Shown here piece after piece: positions 50,381 to 63,489 of a stretch of 64,000 nt of DNA (within the stretch, counting starts at the first letter, position 1; each line of letters opens with the position of its first letter). The stretch is taken from NCBI GenBank assembly GCA_018398805.1, contig JAGFBZ010002127.1, positions 1-64,000 on the forward strand, read 5' to 3'. The notes beneath the pieces are model-generated. The model saw only the letters and a program-made list of their open reading frames with translations. It was not told where the DNA came from and ran no database searches. The DNA comes from Hirundichthys speculiger (taxonomy: Eukaryota; Chordata; Actinopteri; Beloniformes; Exocoetidae). Both the position numbers and the translations under genes were made by a program.

Positions 50381-51072
50381 AAGGGCTGGGAAATGATTGA
50401 AAATTTTTATTGTGATAAATCATATGATTTCCCCGATTAGTCATGATTAATCACATTGTATACGCAGAATCAAATAATGAATTCAAAAATAGTGTAAAGG
50501 GTAAAATGCATTGAAAAGTGTTCTTATTTAAATGGTAGCAGAACATTATTTAAATGTTCTGCTGCCATATGAACTAAAGTGCCATAACATTTGCTGTTCA
50601 AACACTTTAAACATCAGCACTTGTCAGTAAGACATATTTAGTGTAAATCTCATCTTAGAAAGTGAAAATAAAATAAAGTTTATTGCTACTGCCAGGGCAT
50701 TAATGTCATCATTAATGCCCTAGTCTACCAACTAAATCCTGAGCCACTATCATAACATTAAAACATTAAAATTTCTGAGGTAACAGCTGAAACTTTAAAT
50801 GGGGAGTTCAACTTGGCAGTTGTTACAAATAACCTTGTTTCTGTCAAATCCGCCATCTGGGACTTTAAAATAAAAATGTCCACATGAAAGTTCCGTAACT
50901 TTACTGCTCTCCACGTCTGTTTTAGCTTTTCAGTATGTTTACCCGCCAATTCTCTTCCGGTTCTGCAACAGCCAGTAACAGACTTTTCAAAACAAAAGCA
51001 TGTGCGCAACATGCATTAATGCGCGATACAATAAACGTCGGGGTTAAAAATGCATTATCTTGCCCAGCCCTA
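50381..51072. mobile_element. 692-bp hAT MITE with AGGGCTGGG ends
   Basis: The left end AAGGGCTGGGAAATGATTG pairs with the inverted right end TAGGGCTGGGCAAGATAAT. Flanks ATTATTTA (50373-50380) and ATTATTCA (51073-51080) match at 7 of 8. Two internal hairpins: 50535-50568 (AGCAGAACATT ... AATGTTCTGCT) and 50694-50721 (AGGGCATTAATG ... CATTAATGCCCT). No coding domain. Confidence 0.85.
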
Positions 51073-51080
51073 ATTATTCA

Positions 51081-53939
51081 TTATCGTGTCTCCTCCCGTC
51101 CTTCTGTTCTTGTCTGTCAATCTTGAACGTCAGAAAACAGGTGAGTGGAAAGGTGATGTAAAAACATATATGAACAATATATAAATACGTTTTACTAAAT
51201 AAGCATGTCCTGACAGTCCAGCTGTTTTCACTAATAAATCCTACATGATTGTGATTATCGGATGAGCCACTGTGTTCAGATGCTGTGACCGGAGTATTTC
51301 CTCCTCCAGGTGATTGGGGCTCTGGTGAGCATTCAACAGCCTGACGGTGACACATGGATGCAACGAGTTCACTGTCCTGTGTTTCAGCTGCTGAGCACCA
51401 CTTACTCCAACAGGGTCAACTGGACTGAGTCTCTTTCATTCTTGGTCTGTTGGTGTTCACGAGCTGTGCCATACTATTTTGACATTTTTCCAGCTGGCTT
51501 TAAGCATGAAAAGCCAGTTACTATGTCAGAATTATCCTCTTTAAGTGATAACGGCAGAACTGTGCATCTAAGTAAATCATGACGGATGGAGATTGTGCAG
51601 GATCCCGTCTGGTTTGTCACTGGGCAGCTGTGTGTAGCAGACTTAATGTTGCTTTTCTGCTCTTTTGGAAGTTTTACAGCAAACCAATTTACCAAAAGCA
51701 ATTGTCAATATCTCTTATTGGAAGGAAGGAAGTGTTGCCAAGACGAGTGTGATGAAGGTAATGGAAGTAAAATATGAAGAAAGGAAAGAAAAATCGAAAA
51801 TGAGCAGGTTGAGAGTGAATGTTCTGTGTGTGTGTGGGTGCGTGCACATCATTTAGCATCCCTGCATTGTTCGTGGGTCTACATTTCCCACAAGGCCGTG
51901 CGTGAGAGAGAAAGCGGCTGGTCCCCGGGGACGGTGACAGCGGCAGATCCATTGTTGTTGCGGTGATGTATTGCAGGGAAACCCCTGGGGGCAGGAACCA
52001 CTTATTTAGACATCAAATTAAGGTTGAAGACACACGCACGCACACCCCACATAACCACATAATAAGTGTGTGCAAGTAAGTGTACACACACACACTCAGA
52101 AGTCGCCTCTGCTCGAGGCAAAATAAGGATGTAGGTGCATTGCAGGGGCTAGCCATGCAGTCTGTGTTTGAGATTTGCTTTTATTTGTAGAGGCTATTTT
52201 TTTGTGTGTTATCAGATCTGTGCTCAGCCTGAAAGTAGTTGGGAGTCACCAAAAGGATCTTTACAAAGATCAGTTGCCCCACCTCTGCAAAAGAGAAACT
52301 GCTTGATAAACTGAACACATTCCAGCTCCCGGTGCATTTATTTGGCATCAGTGTTGTTTTGTAATCAGATCGAAGGGTTTTTGAACTCATCATTAGATGA
52401 TCAATATCGCATGGCGGTTAATGACCTTTTCATATTAACGCTGAGCCTGTTTAAAAAAATATTTTTCCCGTCTGGTGCGCAGTAATTAATTTTCATGATC
52501 GTGTGAATTAATAGAAAGGACAACAGAAAGCAGTGACATGTTTGTAAAAGACTGTCAGTTATGGTCCAATATTCAAATAATAAATGACAGAAAACTGGTG
52601 ACAGTGATGCACAAGTAAATTCTTGTACTGTGTAATTAGACGATAACTGTCTTCAAGTTTGGAGAAAGTGGAACCAGTGAGTGTGAAAGTGGAGTGAAAT
52701 GAATCTGAGTGAGTCTGAGGAGCGCCACAGAGCCAGCGTTGGACTCGTTACTACAGAGGAGACTGAAGTGGTTATCCTGGATGCCACTCTGGAGAAATGT
52801 GGGAAGGCAAAAGGATATGAAAGACATGTGTGGTAAATTGGCTGAGAAGGTGATTGAGTGAGGTGAAGAGGTGCATCGTGGGTGATAAACCCCACAGTGA
52901 GTGCACTGATTGGATAATTGGATGACTGAACCTCGCCAACAATGCTCCTGTGGTGCGAAAAAAGAGGAAATGGTGAGCTAAGTGTAAGGATAGAAGCCCG
53001 GTGAGCTCAGGAAAATGGAGCGATATGAGATTCTTTTCCACAGAAATTTCATTTTCAGCTGTATTTACGAGACGCTGCTGCATTTCTAGCCATCCTGGAA
53101 AAGGATCCCCGCTCATATTTCTTTCTGCTCTTCTTGAGATTTTTACTGACTTTTTTTTCCTCCTCAAGTTGAAGGAATAAAAGTTTTCTGTACAGACTGT
53201 TTATTCATTTCAGACAAAAAAAAACTCTCATAGAAACTTTCATAGAAACTTGAATCCATAACATTGTTTGAAATTTGCATCGCAGACGAGCCCACTGTTG
53301 GTCACAGTCTCCGTCCACACGTCACACTTTTTCTCTGAAAAGCCACAAAGGACTCACAAAAGATTTAAAAAAAAAACATTGCTTTGTAGTGAAACTAAAT
53401 AAAGAAATCCACCGCCATCGATTATGCCTCCTAGTGAAGACTGATTAAGCAATCAGAGAAGCTGCGTCCTAAGTATTTGAAGGCTGGTTGCATCACAGCT
53501 GCACATCAGGCCCCTCTGAATGCCGTCTACAAACGTATCCTGGTTTTCTTGGCCTGAGAAGGATGAATCAGGTGGATCATGTGCAGCTTAGCATTACCAA
53601 AATTCACTGTGCATGTGGCCGTGGTTGGCATACGTGGCTGGACGGCAGTCCTCCGGGCCTGAGATCGATCAGGCGCCAGCGCCAGCGGTCAAGTGTTGCC
53701 ATTTCCTCTACTTGTACATTACTGGATCAAGATGTGTTTTGCAGGACGGACCAGTGAAGCTGTTAAAGCTCTAGTGGTGTCCAGTCCAGGTTAACAGGGA
53801 GTTGGAGCAAAACTGTCTCTTGTCAAACAACACTGAAAGACAAGGATGGGAAGGATTGTGAGACCATCACTGCAAATAGTAATTATAGAAAAACCATAAC
53901 TTTGTTTCAGATCTTCAACACTCATGTTTGATCCCATCT
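51081..53939. other. Non-coding stretch, nothing recognised
   Basis: Open frames at 52772-53167 (minus) and 53488-53757 (plus) show no domain and no convincing splice context. Confidence 0.4.
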
Positions 53940-53940
53940 T

Positions 53941-54120
53941 AAGGGCCGTGTATACTCTCGCGGCAATGTGTCGCCGTCAGCTTGTCGCAGAGATGCCGCC
54001 ATCACTTTTGATTTATAATCAGCATCCACCAAGGGTGGAGTAGGGTGGGGGGGCATCTCTGCGTTGTCTGCGTAGGTGATGCAGAAGACCTGACGTTCGA
54101 AGTATAAATCAGGCTTTAGA
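53941..54120. mobile_element. Probable MITE with GTWTATACT subterminal repeats
   Basis: The left edge AAGGGCCGTGTATACTCTCG and inverted right edge TAAAGCCTGATTTATACTTC are related inverted repeats of a kind common in fish. The target duplication is not clear. Confidence 0.42.
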
Positions 54121-57100
54121 GTTCTTAGTTTTGCTCAGCACGGTCACAATAAACATTTAAAGTTTCACTGCAGGTTTACGGAAGCAGCTCTTCATTATTG
54201 GCATTTTATGGAGATTTAATTCACAAGAAGATTTCCTGATCACTGAAATTGTAAATTTGATACCAAATTCTAGTCTTGACGTATGTACAGCAACTATTTA
54301 TGGAACTTCACTTAAGGGGGGTTCCTACGGTTCCTGGTTAATTGTTTGTCTGTGTGTGTTTGTCAATAATGCTATTCAATACGGTACAGTAATTAAGCCT
54401 ACTTGTTCTTCTGGCACTCGGTTTTACTTTCTGTCCGGTATGTTGAGGAAAGTGTGTTTGTGCACGTCATGATGTGTGACTCAGCAGGCCGGTGTGTCTG
54501 CGTTTGTGCTGCCATTCCCCGGCTGAAGCAGCAGGCAGGTCTGAGCAGGTATATCTGAGCTGATTCAGCAGTCAGCGGTGCAGAGAGAGAATTAAGGGCC
54601 GGACACATTCACATGTGCACGTACATGCACGCACACTCACACATGGACACTATCTCAGTCTTCAGAAACTTTGACACACACATGATTACAGCACCTGCGC
54701 GCACACACCAAACACTCTTACACGAGCGGAAAAAAAAAAACTACACACACATACACAGCCTTCTGGCACATACGCCTAATGGAAATAGGATTAGATGTTG
54801 CAGTAGTTATTACAGGAGAGTGGCGCGTGGCGCTGAGCTCGTGCAGGTCACACTGTCCTCTCGCGCGTATGCGTGAAAGCAGAAGTAGAGACGGACAGAA
54901 GCGTGTTTGTGTATGTACGTGTCCCCAGACGATGCATGTCATATGTTATGCATGTAAGCAGGGCATACGTGCACATGCTGACTTACAAGCTGCACAGATC
55001 AGACTCTATTTACAGCATGAGTTCGGTTTCAACATTTTTAGATGTACTTTGTGAGGTTGTGATTTAGAGAAAGAGTCTTCAAAAGCAATTAACTTGAAGT
55101 TTGTTTTTTTTTTACCAAAACTGGTGGACATTAAAGAATAAACATACCAAGTTAAGAAGAATTCCTGAAGCCCTCCTGCTGTTTTTCATTTGCATTTGTC
55201 TATAAAAAAAAAAGTGATTTTGTTTTTCTACTCTCAAAGTTTTGGTTCTGGCTTGCAAATGTTTCCTCTGTTTTTGACAGTCAAGCACAGCTTGGCCTAC
55301 ACCACCACCTGCTGACTGCACTTTGCAGCCTAATGTGTCCACTAGAAACCAGCTGTTGGGAACTTCAAAAGGTTTTCATCACTGTTGCTGGACTGTTTTC
55401 AAACCGTTTCCCCCCCAATCAGACTTTAACTAATGTGGTTACTGTCAGTTCAGTAAAGCTACTACACGCCCGTATTTAATGAGCTCTTCACCTTTGTTGA
55501 AGCAATAGTATTGTCAGAAATGTAACTTCTCTCGACTCAAGAGATTCAGTGCAACTATTAACCTGTTAAGATTGGAAAATATTTGCATTTTGCCTGAACA
55601 GCCAAACATAATCGGAGAAGATGTGTAAACTTGTTTGGCAGGTTTAAACACCATACGTACCACATGCTTCTGATCTAAGTATTTTCTTCACACCGGACAG
55701 TCTAGCCGGTGGTGGTAACATAACGTTGCCTCTGTGAAAACGAAGTTTAGTAGGGACCTTTAATCTTGGCTGAACTGATGACGTGATCAGCTTCAAATTC
55801 GGGACTCACAGGCTGTAAATAAGAAACAGATAAACGAACATACTGCAGTCAAAACTGTGGATAAATTCAGCATAAAATGCATCATATAATGTCAGGGGTC
55901 CCGTTCGGTTTTTTTTTTTTTTTTTTTGTCTTGTCTTGTCTTTTTCTGCACAAGAAGCAACAGTTAAAGTAGACTTAGTAGTGCCATACCCATATCTTGT
56001 GCCCGCACACTCGTGCCAGACTGAATGACGACAACTCTCCATCTTAATCTTGAGCTCACATTCATACGCAGGCCGTGCTGCCTCTGCAGGGAAGGATGTG
56101 CTCTCCTGCACGTGTCTTTAAATATTCTGCGACACAAATATTGTCTCAGCCAAACACTCAAACACATGCAAGAGAGGGCCTAATTCTGGAGTTCCAAACT
56201 GATCAAACTGCGTGACTTGTGACAGCACTGCAAACATTCCTGCCTCATTAGCAGAGGTAACCTCAGCGTGTGTGTGTTCAGGTGCATTCGTGTGAGCAGA
56301 TTTATGCCTGACAGCCCGGCTGCCTCGGCATATATTTCTGTTTGTGTTTTAGTGAGTAAAGTCTGCAGCGCGTGCAAAGACTGTGTGTGTCTATACCTGA
56401 TTAGTAAAGAGGCATGACCGTGTATTAAAACCTGCATGCGGATGCATGTGCGCTAGCCCATGTGCGGAGAACAGGCGTGCGTGTGTGCTTGTGTGTCTTT
56501 GTATGCATTTGCCCCATGGGGATGACGTGACGAAGCCTGTGGTGTGATGTTCGAGGTAAACGGGGATCATTAGCATAGCGACAGCCAGCAGTACTCGCAC
56601 TGTGGACGCGCCACCTGGGAGCCTGATAAAGGCGCGTGCGCACGCAAACACGCGCGCATACCGGCAAGGAAATTGTGCATAAATAATATGCATGTGGAAA
56701 GTAATCCACAGTCACTTCATTTGCGATGTAAGTGAACAGAAACAGACGTGCGCGCACATTTAACACTAGATATTACATACATTCAATCTCATCTCTTTCT
56801 GGAGCATCGCTGTTGTGTCTTTATGGAAATTGACTGAAGGCGGGGATTGGCTTTTTATGTCTGATTTATGTTATCCACTGAGTGTGTTTGTGTGCGTGCG
56901 CGTGTCCGTGCGCGTGTGAAATTGAGCCCAGACAGGGATTGCGTTTTTATGCCTGTTTTATTGGACAGCCTCTATTGCTGTCAGGACAGAGGGGAGGGGA
57001 GGGGAGGGGGGGGGGGAGGAGGAGAGGAGGTAGGAAAAGGAGAACAAAAGGTGATCCAAAGATGAGACCTTAAATTGGACAAAAATTGAACATGCTGAAA

Positions 57101-57200
57101 GGAGATGAGTGAGGAGGGACAGAGGAGTGGAGGAGGTAAATGAGCCCCGGGAGACGAGGGAGACAAAAGGAAGGGAAGAGGAGCGAAGGGATTAGGAGAG
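54121..57200. other. Non-coding stretch with CA/GT-rich and G-rich patches
   Basis: Contains a poly-T plus (TTGTC)n at 55909-55941, alternating CG/CA-rich DNA at 56400-56760 and 56880-56925 (possible Z-DNA), and a G-rich AGGGG repeat at 56990-57040. No exon recognised. Confidence 0.45.
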
Positions 57201-57204
57201 AACT

Positions 57205-57858
57205 AGTGCGTCTACATGGGAAGTTTAATTCCTCTTTAATTCAAATTAAAATGAAGATTAGATCAGATTAAAAATGATTAAAATTTCCATGTAAACACCT
57301 AATTCCGAATTAAAACGTCCATTCCAAATTAGACTTAATTCCGAAGTAAGTGGCTGGTTTATTCTGATTTTAAATCTGAATAGAATAATTCCACGGTCAT
57401 GTATACACTCATTCAGCTTTAAATTAATTCCGGTCTTTCTTCGCATGCTCGTTCTCTTGCCCGTCTGTCACGATGACGTTAATATTCTGCGCTGGGCTTG
57501 TTTTTGAAAGAAAATCATCGACATGATGTTGTCGTGCTGCTGCTTCAAAAATAAAATCAAAACAAATCCAAAAAAGATGCTAATAATGTAGTCCTCCATG
57601 TTGTTGCTAATCGAGTAAGATGTTTTCTTCCGGTAGACGTAAATACGTAAAGATGTCCGCCCCCCCATCCAATCAGAGCCCTTCCCAACCCCCAGACCTT
57701 AAGCGGAATTGGATAAAGCCGATCAAACGTGTTTTCCATGTAAACCTCAATTCGGAATTACTATTTCCATGTAAACTCGAAGAAAAATAGTTTAATTCGG
57801 AATTATTTAATTCGGAATAATTAATTACGAATTAAAAAACATGTAACCGTGGCCACTG
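57205..57858. mobile_element. Probable MITE with TAATTC-rich inverted subterminal repeats
   Basis: The left edge AGTGCGTCTACATGGGAAG and inverted right edge AGTGGCCACGGTTACATG are related. Repeated TTCCATGTAAAC and TTAATTCGGAATTA words line both ends. Target duplication not found. Confidence 0.55.
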
Positions 57859-58679
57859 AGAGAAAATGTGGGAAAGATTCTTAAAGTTTGTGCAGAAATG
57901 CAGAGACAAATAAAAATGAGAGGGTTTGAGGTAGAACGGATAAAAATAGAAAGCAGACATCTGAAAAAAAAAAAGAAAGAAGGGGAGAAGGTAAAAGTAA
58001 AAACACAAGTAAGACCAAGAGGAGAAGATAAAAGAGGTGTTCGGCCGATCAATCCTCGCCTGTTCACAGGGGCAGGCCATTTTTCAACCCCTTGTTTAGC
58101 AACCTGTGGCGCTACACACTGGAACACAAAACACCACGTTGCTGAACAAGCCCCCCCACCACCACCACCACCATCCACCACCCACCCAGCGCCTCAGGAA
58201 AGCAGTGGCTCTGTGTGTGTGTCAAAAAGGGTAACAGGAAAAGCATGAGAGTGATTTCCCTTTCTCTGTTTATTGATATTCTGCTTCTCTAAATACAGAG
58301 CGATCTATCTCTGCTGTGGCACGCATACGCGCATTTAAAGCATGCTTACAGGCAAGCTTTACACAAACACGCACACACACACACACATGCACATCATAGA
58401 TGGGATGAGAGAGAGAGAGAGAGAGGAAGAGAAAACAACGGAGGATTGCGAAGGTGTCAAAGTGAGCTTTCTTGTCAGTCGCGCATAGAAGGATGAAACT
58501 CCCCGTCGTCTCCTGGGCTAAAGTGCAGCACCGGAGAAACACTGACTTCAGTGGGCAGAAATAGACAAACCAACGGCAAGCAGCGCAAGACGTCAAAAAC
58601 AGAGGATCACTGGCACTAACTGGAGCAAAATATAGGTTACAATTACAGAGCAAGAAGATTTAAATAAAAATAAACTCTG
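57859..58679. other. Non-coding stretch with simple repeats
   Basis: ACC-rich patch near 58145-58190, CA run near 58370-58386 and (GA)n at 58409-58432. No supported exon. Confidence 0.45.
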
Positions 58680-59490
58680 AGGAGGTGTAGTTTCCAAGCC
58701 AACCTAAGATGGTGCAGGTGATGATGTTTCTAGGCAGACGGTGAGTGGCTCTCATCAATCTATCACAGGAAGGGATGGTGCTGCTGTGCCCTCTAAACAA
58801 GGGACGGGGTGTTTGTAGTCCTTGTCAGGTCATCTGTGATGATGACCCCCAGAAACCGAGTACTGGTGATAATCGTGGGTGGGGGGGTGAACTTCCTGGA
58901 CTGGAGTAAGTGCTTCCCACTGAAGTTGACAGTTCCCTGTTATAGTTATATTTCATGACACTGTTGACATTCGCAAACTTGATGACATGGTTTGAGTTGT
59001 ACTTGGCTCAACAGTCCCGAGTCATCAGGGGAAACGGCAGAGGGCTCAGACATCAGCTCTGGGGAACGCTTGACATCGGGACAGTGGTCTCTGAAGGGTC
59101 TTTACCATTCAAATTGCTTGGGATCTGTTTGTAAGGAAGTCTAATATCTGGTTCCCTGGGTGGTATTTACATCCAAGGGACAAAGTAGCTGTTCTTATTC
59201 TTCAAATGCGCCTGGCTCAGGTGAAGTGGATCACGAGTAGAGCAGTTAGGACGAAGGCAAACTGAAGTGTGTCGGGTGTTTCAGGGATCCTGGTTGTTAT
59301 CCGGCCTCTCAGTGCACTTCATCATGATGACAGCGTGCTACCTGGTAACGGCCAATGAGAGGTGATGCTGCTGTCTTCATCAGAGTTATGTTGGCGAATG
59401 GCTTAGATGGGTGTGTGTTGGTCTTCACAGTTTCTGAGAAAACACTCTGGTTTTCAGTACCTTCAGCATTCTTTCTTGACGTCGGCTTCA
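58680..59490 (-). mobile_element. Decayed LINE reverse-transcriptase region
   Basis: The minus strand gives LSPLPFPLMTRDC.AKYNSN then HVIKFA, a diverged form of the RT catalytic neighbourhood (LSPLL...THDC...IIKFADDT). Plus-strand phrases such as TTCATCATGATGACAGCG continue the order of the same fish LINE. Many stops; the FADD catalytic motif is lost. Confidence 0.65.
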
Positions 59491-59499
59491 TTAAACCTC

Positions 59500-62400
59500 A
59501 AATAAAGTTTTGAGTAAGTCTGCGTTCCAATCTCAGTGAGAGTGTGTTAGACGAGAGAATAGATGTGAGTACAGATTTGTGGGGTTTGGCCTTTGGTCTA
59601 GCACCATTAGTCCCTTTTTTAGTGTTTCCTTTCACACTGTTTCTTCCATTATATCATGACAACAGGCGTGTCTGCTGTAGTCCAGGCATCTGGTCCTGCC
59701 GGCATAGAAACCCCCAAACACAAGAGTCTTCATCCCAGAAGTCAGGAAACAGCTGAAATATCCAAAACATCAACAGTATTAGCAAAATCTCAGATATGTA
59801 CAGTAACTATAGATTATGGGCTTAAGTTACCTTATGACAAAAGGAACATAAAAGATGAAAAAAAATAGTATCAAGAAAGAGGGAGAACTGAGAGGAAGAG
59901 GAGCTAAAAGACAGTGGTGACATCTGTATCACCAACAACGCCCTTCAAGAATAGAGAACAAGAGATCTTTCCTCCCCTTATCTTATCTTTCTCATTTTGA
60001 GTAGCACGTGTTGTCCTCCTGTTTTATTCTTCCAACCCGTCTCCAGAGGAAGAGGCATTGCAGTACTTCTGGTGATTATTCTGGAGCCTTTTATGGGACA
60101 AACATTCTCATCCTGCTGCCTTTTACTTCCTTCAGTCTCTTATTGCATAATCAATCCCCTGTTCCCCTTCCTCACTTAATAAACACAACTGCCAATGACT
60201 TTCAACTCATAGTTCTTCCATATCTTTTTTTTTTTTTCATTTACGGGTTCATATTTAACTGAGCCGCAAAGTCATACTTGCACAAGCACGAAAGTGTAAA
60301 GGTTAGAAAATGAGCATAATTAAAGGTTTCCTGATGTAAATAAACTGACAGAGCTCTGGCCTCTTCAGTGACGCATTATCAGATGGTGTACATGTTACTC
60401 TGAAATGATGTGCTGGCGCCATGGAAACAATGTCAGGTTTACCTTAATTAGTGACTTTGACATAGTTGCATGATTCAGCTCTCTCACTGAAGGTATTGTT
60501 AGTTTCATCAAACTGCTTATTTGTAATTAGTGCCTCTGTTTGTTCGTGTTGCTATGAAGATGGGCTCATTTTAAAGGGCTCTTTCTCTGAGGAGAGGACT
60601 GAAATGAAAATAAGTCTTCTGGACTTCAACATCTGGAGGACAACTCATATCCTGTCCTGAACTGTCAACGAACAAAAGACAATGCAGTAAGTCTTTCTGG
60701 GGCGAAGAAAATTACATTCATTGTGCTTTAATTGTGGACTAATATGACACAAAATAACCTGTGCAATGCCAAAAGTCAGACTTCCCTCCAGTGTGGTCCA
60801 GAGGGACCGATGGTGGACGAGGAAGTGTTGGAAATCTGTAGTTGTAAAAGACTTCACAATCAAAGAGGGAACATGTGTGTGTGTGTGTGTGCATCTTCCC
60901 TGTCTTGTGAAAATCAAAGGTTGATTCTGACCCTTTTAAGAACATTTAATGGGTATTAGACTTGCACTCTCAAGGCAGCATCCTGTCATGGAACTAAACT
61001 ATGATCCAAAGGAAGCAACACGACTACAGGGGCAGGGAAGGAAAAGAGAGGAAAGTGTATGAATAGTGAAAAAAAAAAGGATAACCAAGGAGGAAATGAT
61101 GAATGAAGGGGGTGGACACACACGAGTGAAGTCGGAGATGAGTGAGGACATGAATAAGAGAAGACTCCAACCCAAACCATTTTTGAGACTAATCTCAGTA
61201 AGACAGGAAGTCACTTGTGTATGAATCTCCATCATTTCAGGAAAAAAGAAATGAGGAAAAAAAACACTGGATTAGGGTTGGGCGTGACTTTCGTTTAGCA
61301 GCTCTGAAGCAGATATAGCAAAATTATTAGCTTTACCAAACACAAAAAAGATGGATGGGAATGATTCATTCTGAGGGGATCTCAGCCCTTCGCTGAGTTG
61401 GGAAGATTGAGGATCCGTGTCAGTGAAAGAACAGATTGAACCCACGTCCTGTGATTCCTAAAGATACTGAGCCCCCTTCATGTCTCAAAATACAAACCTC
61501 CATACCAGTGTCATAAGTGTTTATCTTTTTTAACTACAGGGAAAACAGAATTATCTGAACTGGAAATGTGTGCTCATTTGTTGTCAGGAATGGTATTGGG
61601 ATCTGTTTATTTCTCTGCATACTTGTGCTCAGTTTGGTCCACTGTCCTGGACTGGACCATCTGTGCCTTTAATAGTATGTCTACTTAAGGTGTAATTTCT
61701 GTTAAATGTGGAAGGTTGTAAAGAAGCCCTGTCAGGAACATTTGTGCATATTGAGCCAAGCGACACCAACATTTACCTCCAAGTTGCAGATATTGTCCCA
61801 AAGCTTTGACACATTTACAGCCCCGGACCCCAGTCCCAACTTTAAACCCGGTCTCGTCATGGGTCGTGCCTTAAACTGGCCCGTGGGATTTACTGTCACT
61901 CACTTCCTCTATATCATCTTTAATTTTTCACACAATAACTTTAAGAACTTATTTTGACTTCTTTTTCATGTTTACATGTTTTCTTTTAAAAGATGGAGCT
62001 GGTTTATTCAAATGTAAAATCTGAAATAGGAGTTTTCCCTTGCAGACTGAGAAAAAAAAAAAAGAATATGGGATTTCTCTGTTGGGACCTAAAGCACGGG
62101 TAGAAAATAAATAGCTATTTTCTTAAATTTATAACTGCTGATGAAAATGTGATGTTGACAGCAAAGTAGGAGGCAAGACCAAAAGACTTTTAAGTTCCAA
62201 TGAATGATGGTACAGTGAATGCAGCATGATTTGAAGTTGAAGTGAGGTGGAAATAAAGGTGGGGACATCAGATATTATACTCTGTCCTACCAGGTCTCCT
62301 GGAAATCTAAACAACTCTCTGACTGACATTGTAAGACCTAGACAACCACAAACAATGTCCCAAGGTTTCTGTCAAAGTTTTTTAATCTGCTAGTGAGACC

Positions 62401-62660
62401 TGACATCCGAATATTTGTTCTCATGCTCCAGTTATTCTTTTCTTCTTCTTCTTTTTGAACAGTGTGTCTTCTTTGAGGAAGGACAGAGCTTTGACATAAA
62501 GGTCATAAGGGAGATAATTGTCTTCTCAAATTCACAAAGAGTCAGTGAAATTTTGCAGCTTTAATGTCAAGGAGTTAGTTTGTTCTGGCAGATATTCCTC
62601 AAAATAAAAGCAATGACATCCATTATGGAACTATTTGTGAATGGTGGGTGCTATTAAGAT
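59500..62660. other. Non-coding stretch, nothing recognised
   Basis: Includes a short GT run near 60870-60890 and poly-T near 60225. Open frames are short and unsupported. Confidence 0.42.
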
Positions 62661-62665
62661 ATTTA

Positions 62666-63181
62666 GGGGCCGATCTTCCACCAGATCTCCTAAAGCCGCT
62701 ATTAAGGGTAGTGGGAGGGGCGTTCCACCACAAAGAACGCAATCTTCCACCTTCCTAAACCCGCTATCCCACCTGCGCTACCTGCTACATTATGCATAGG
62801 AGTTGTTAGGGCGTTCCACCTGTTAAACTGAAGCCAAAGCACGTTTTTTATACAAGAGTTAATTCGAGATGTAGAGCCGTTTGTGGACGTCCACATGTGA
62901 CCAGGTGGACGCACATTGATGCCATGTGGAAGCGCTTTTGTACGCACCGACATGCAGGTTGCAGGTGGTCAGACCACCCGCTACCCACAAGACACCAAGT
63001 TTGCGGAAAGGGCAAAAGACATGCCCATTGCCACACCTACAAAGTGAGTAAGAGAGTTGGCATATGGGTAACGGCTTTAGCGAGCGGAAGATTGCATTAG
63101 CGGTTAGCGGAGGTTCCTATACCTGCAATTTGAGGGTAGCGGCTACAGGTAACAGGTAAGGGGAAGCGTACGATCGTGGCC
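62666..63181. mobile_element. PIF/Harbinger-like non-autonomous element, copy 2
   Basis: The left end is GGGGCCGATCTTCC; the right end inverted is GGCCACGATCGTACGC. TTA flanks both sides (62663-62665, 63182-63184), the 3-bp duplication typical of PIF/Harbinger. Its body matches copy 1 at 30450-32672 but lacks the Myb-like segment and the LINE, so it is an internally deleted form. Confidence 0.78.
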
Positions 63182-63194
63182 TTAATGTACTTAC

Positions 63195-63482
63195 GTTATA
63201 CCTAAGACTTGATAGCGTCATATCAGCTGGTGGTCTTTGTTGTGGAGTTTCATCTTGGGGCACGAAAACAAAACCCTCTTTGGTGATAGGTTTCTTTTTT
63301 AATTTATGAAGTAACTTTAACATTTGAGTTTTTAGCTCCTGGTCAAACCCGTATTGGTTCCAGGAAGCCTTGATAGCGGTTTCTTCAGGTCTACTCCAGT
63401 ATAAAGTTAAAGCCACTACTTCCATTTCTTTATTTTTAACTCTCTTGCAGGCTGTCGTCATTTTCCTTTCTCTTCGTCTCAA
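63195..63482 (-). CDS. Plausible 5' exon of an unrecognised protein
   Basis: I do not recognise this protein. The likely start is the ATG at 63461 (MTTACKRVKNKEMEVVALTL), with an upstream in-frame MRRRERK at 63482. About 89 codons stay open and end at a consensus donor (TATAAC/GTAAGTA, boundary at 63195). The product is basic and hydrophilic, with a likely helix (DQELKTQMLKLLHKLKKK) and a proline-rich end (PQDETPQQRPP). Composition looks like real protein rather than repeat. The intron beyond the donor begins with the Harbinger copy at about 13 bp. No partner exon lies within the window, so it may be a gene continuing through the repeat or a lone chance frame. Confidence 0.45.
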
Positions 63483-63489
63483 GCTACAA

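Noticed and set aside
53488..53757. An 89-codon plus-strand frame with several cysteines
   Set aside because: The cysteine spacing does not fit a zinc finger and no neighbouring exon was found.
56400..56925. CG/CA-alternating DNA considered as a CpG-island promoter
   Set aside because: It is better explained as degenerate GT/GC simple sequence; no exon starts nearby.
58140..58195. ACC repeat encoding a proline run
   Set aside because: Simple sequence only; the surrounding frame is unsupported.
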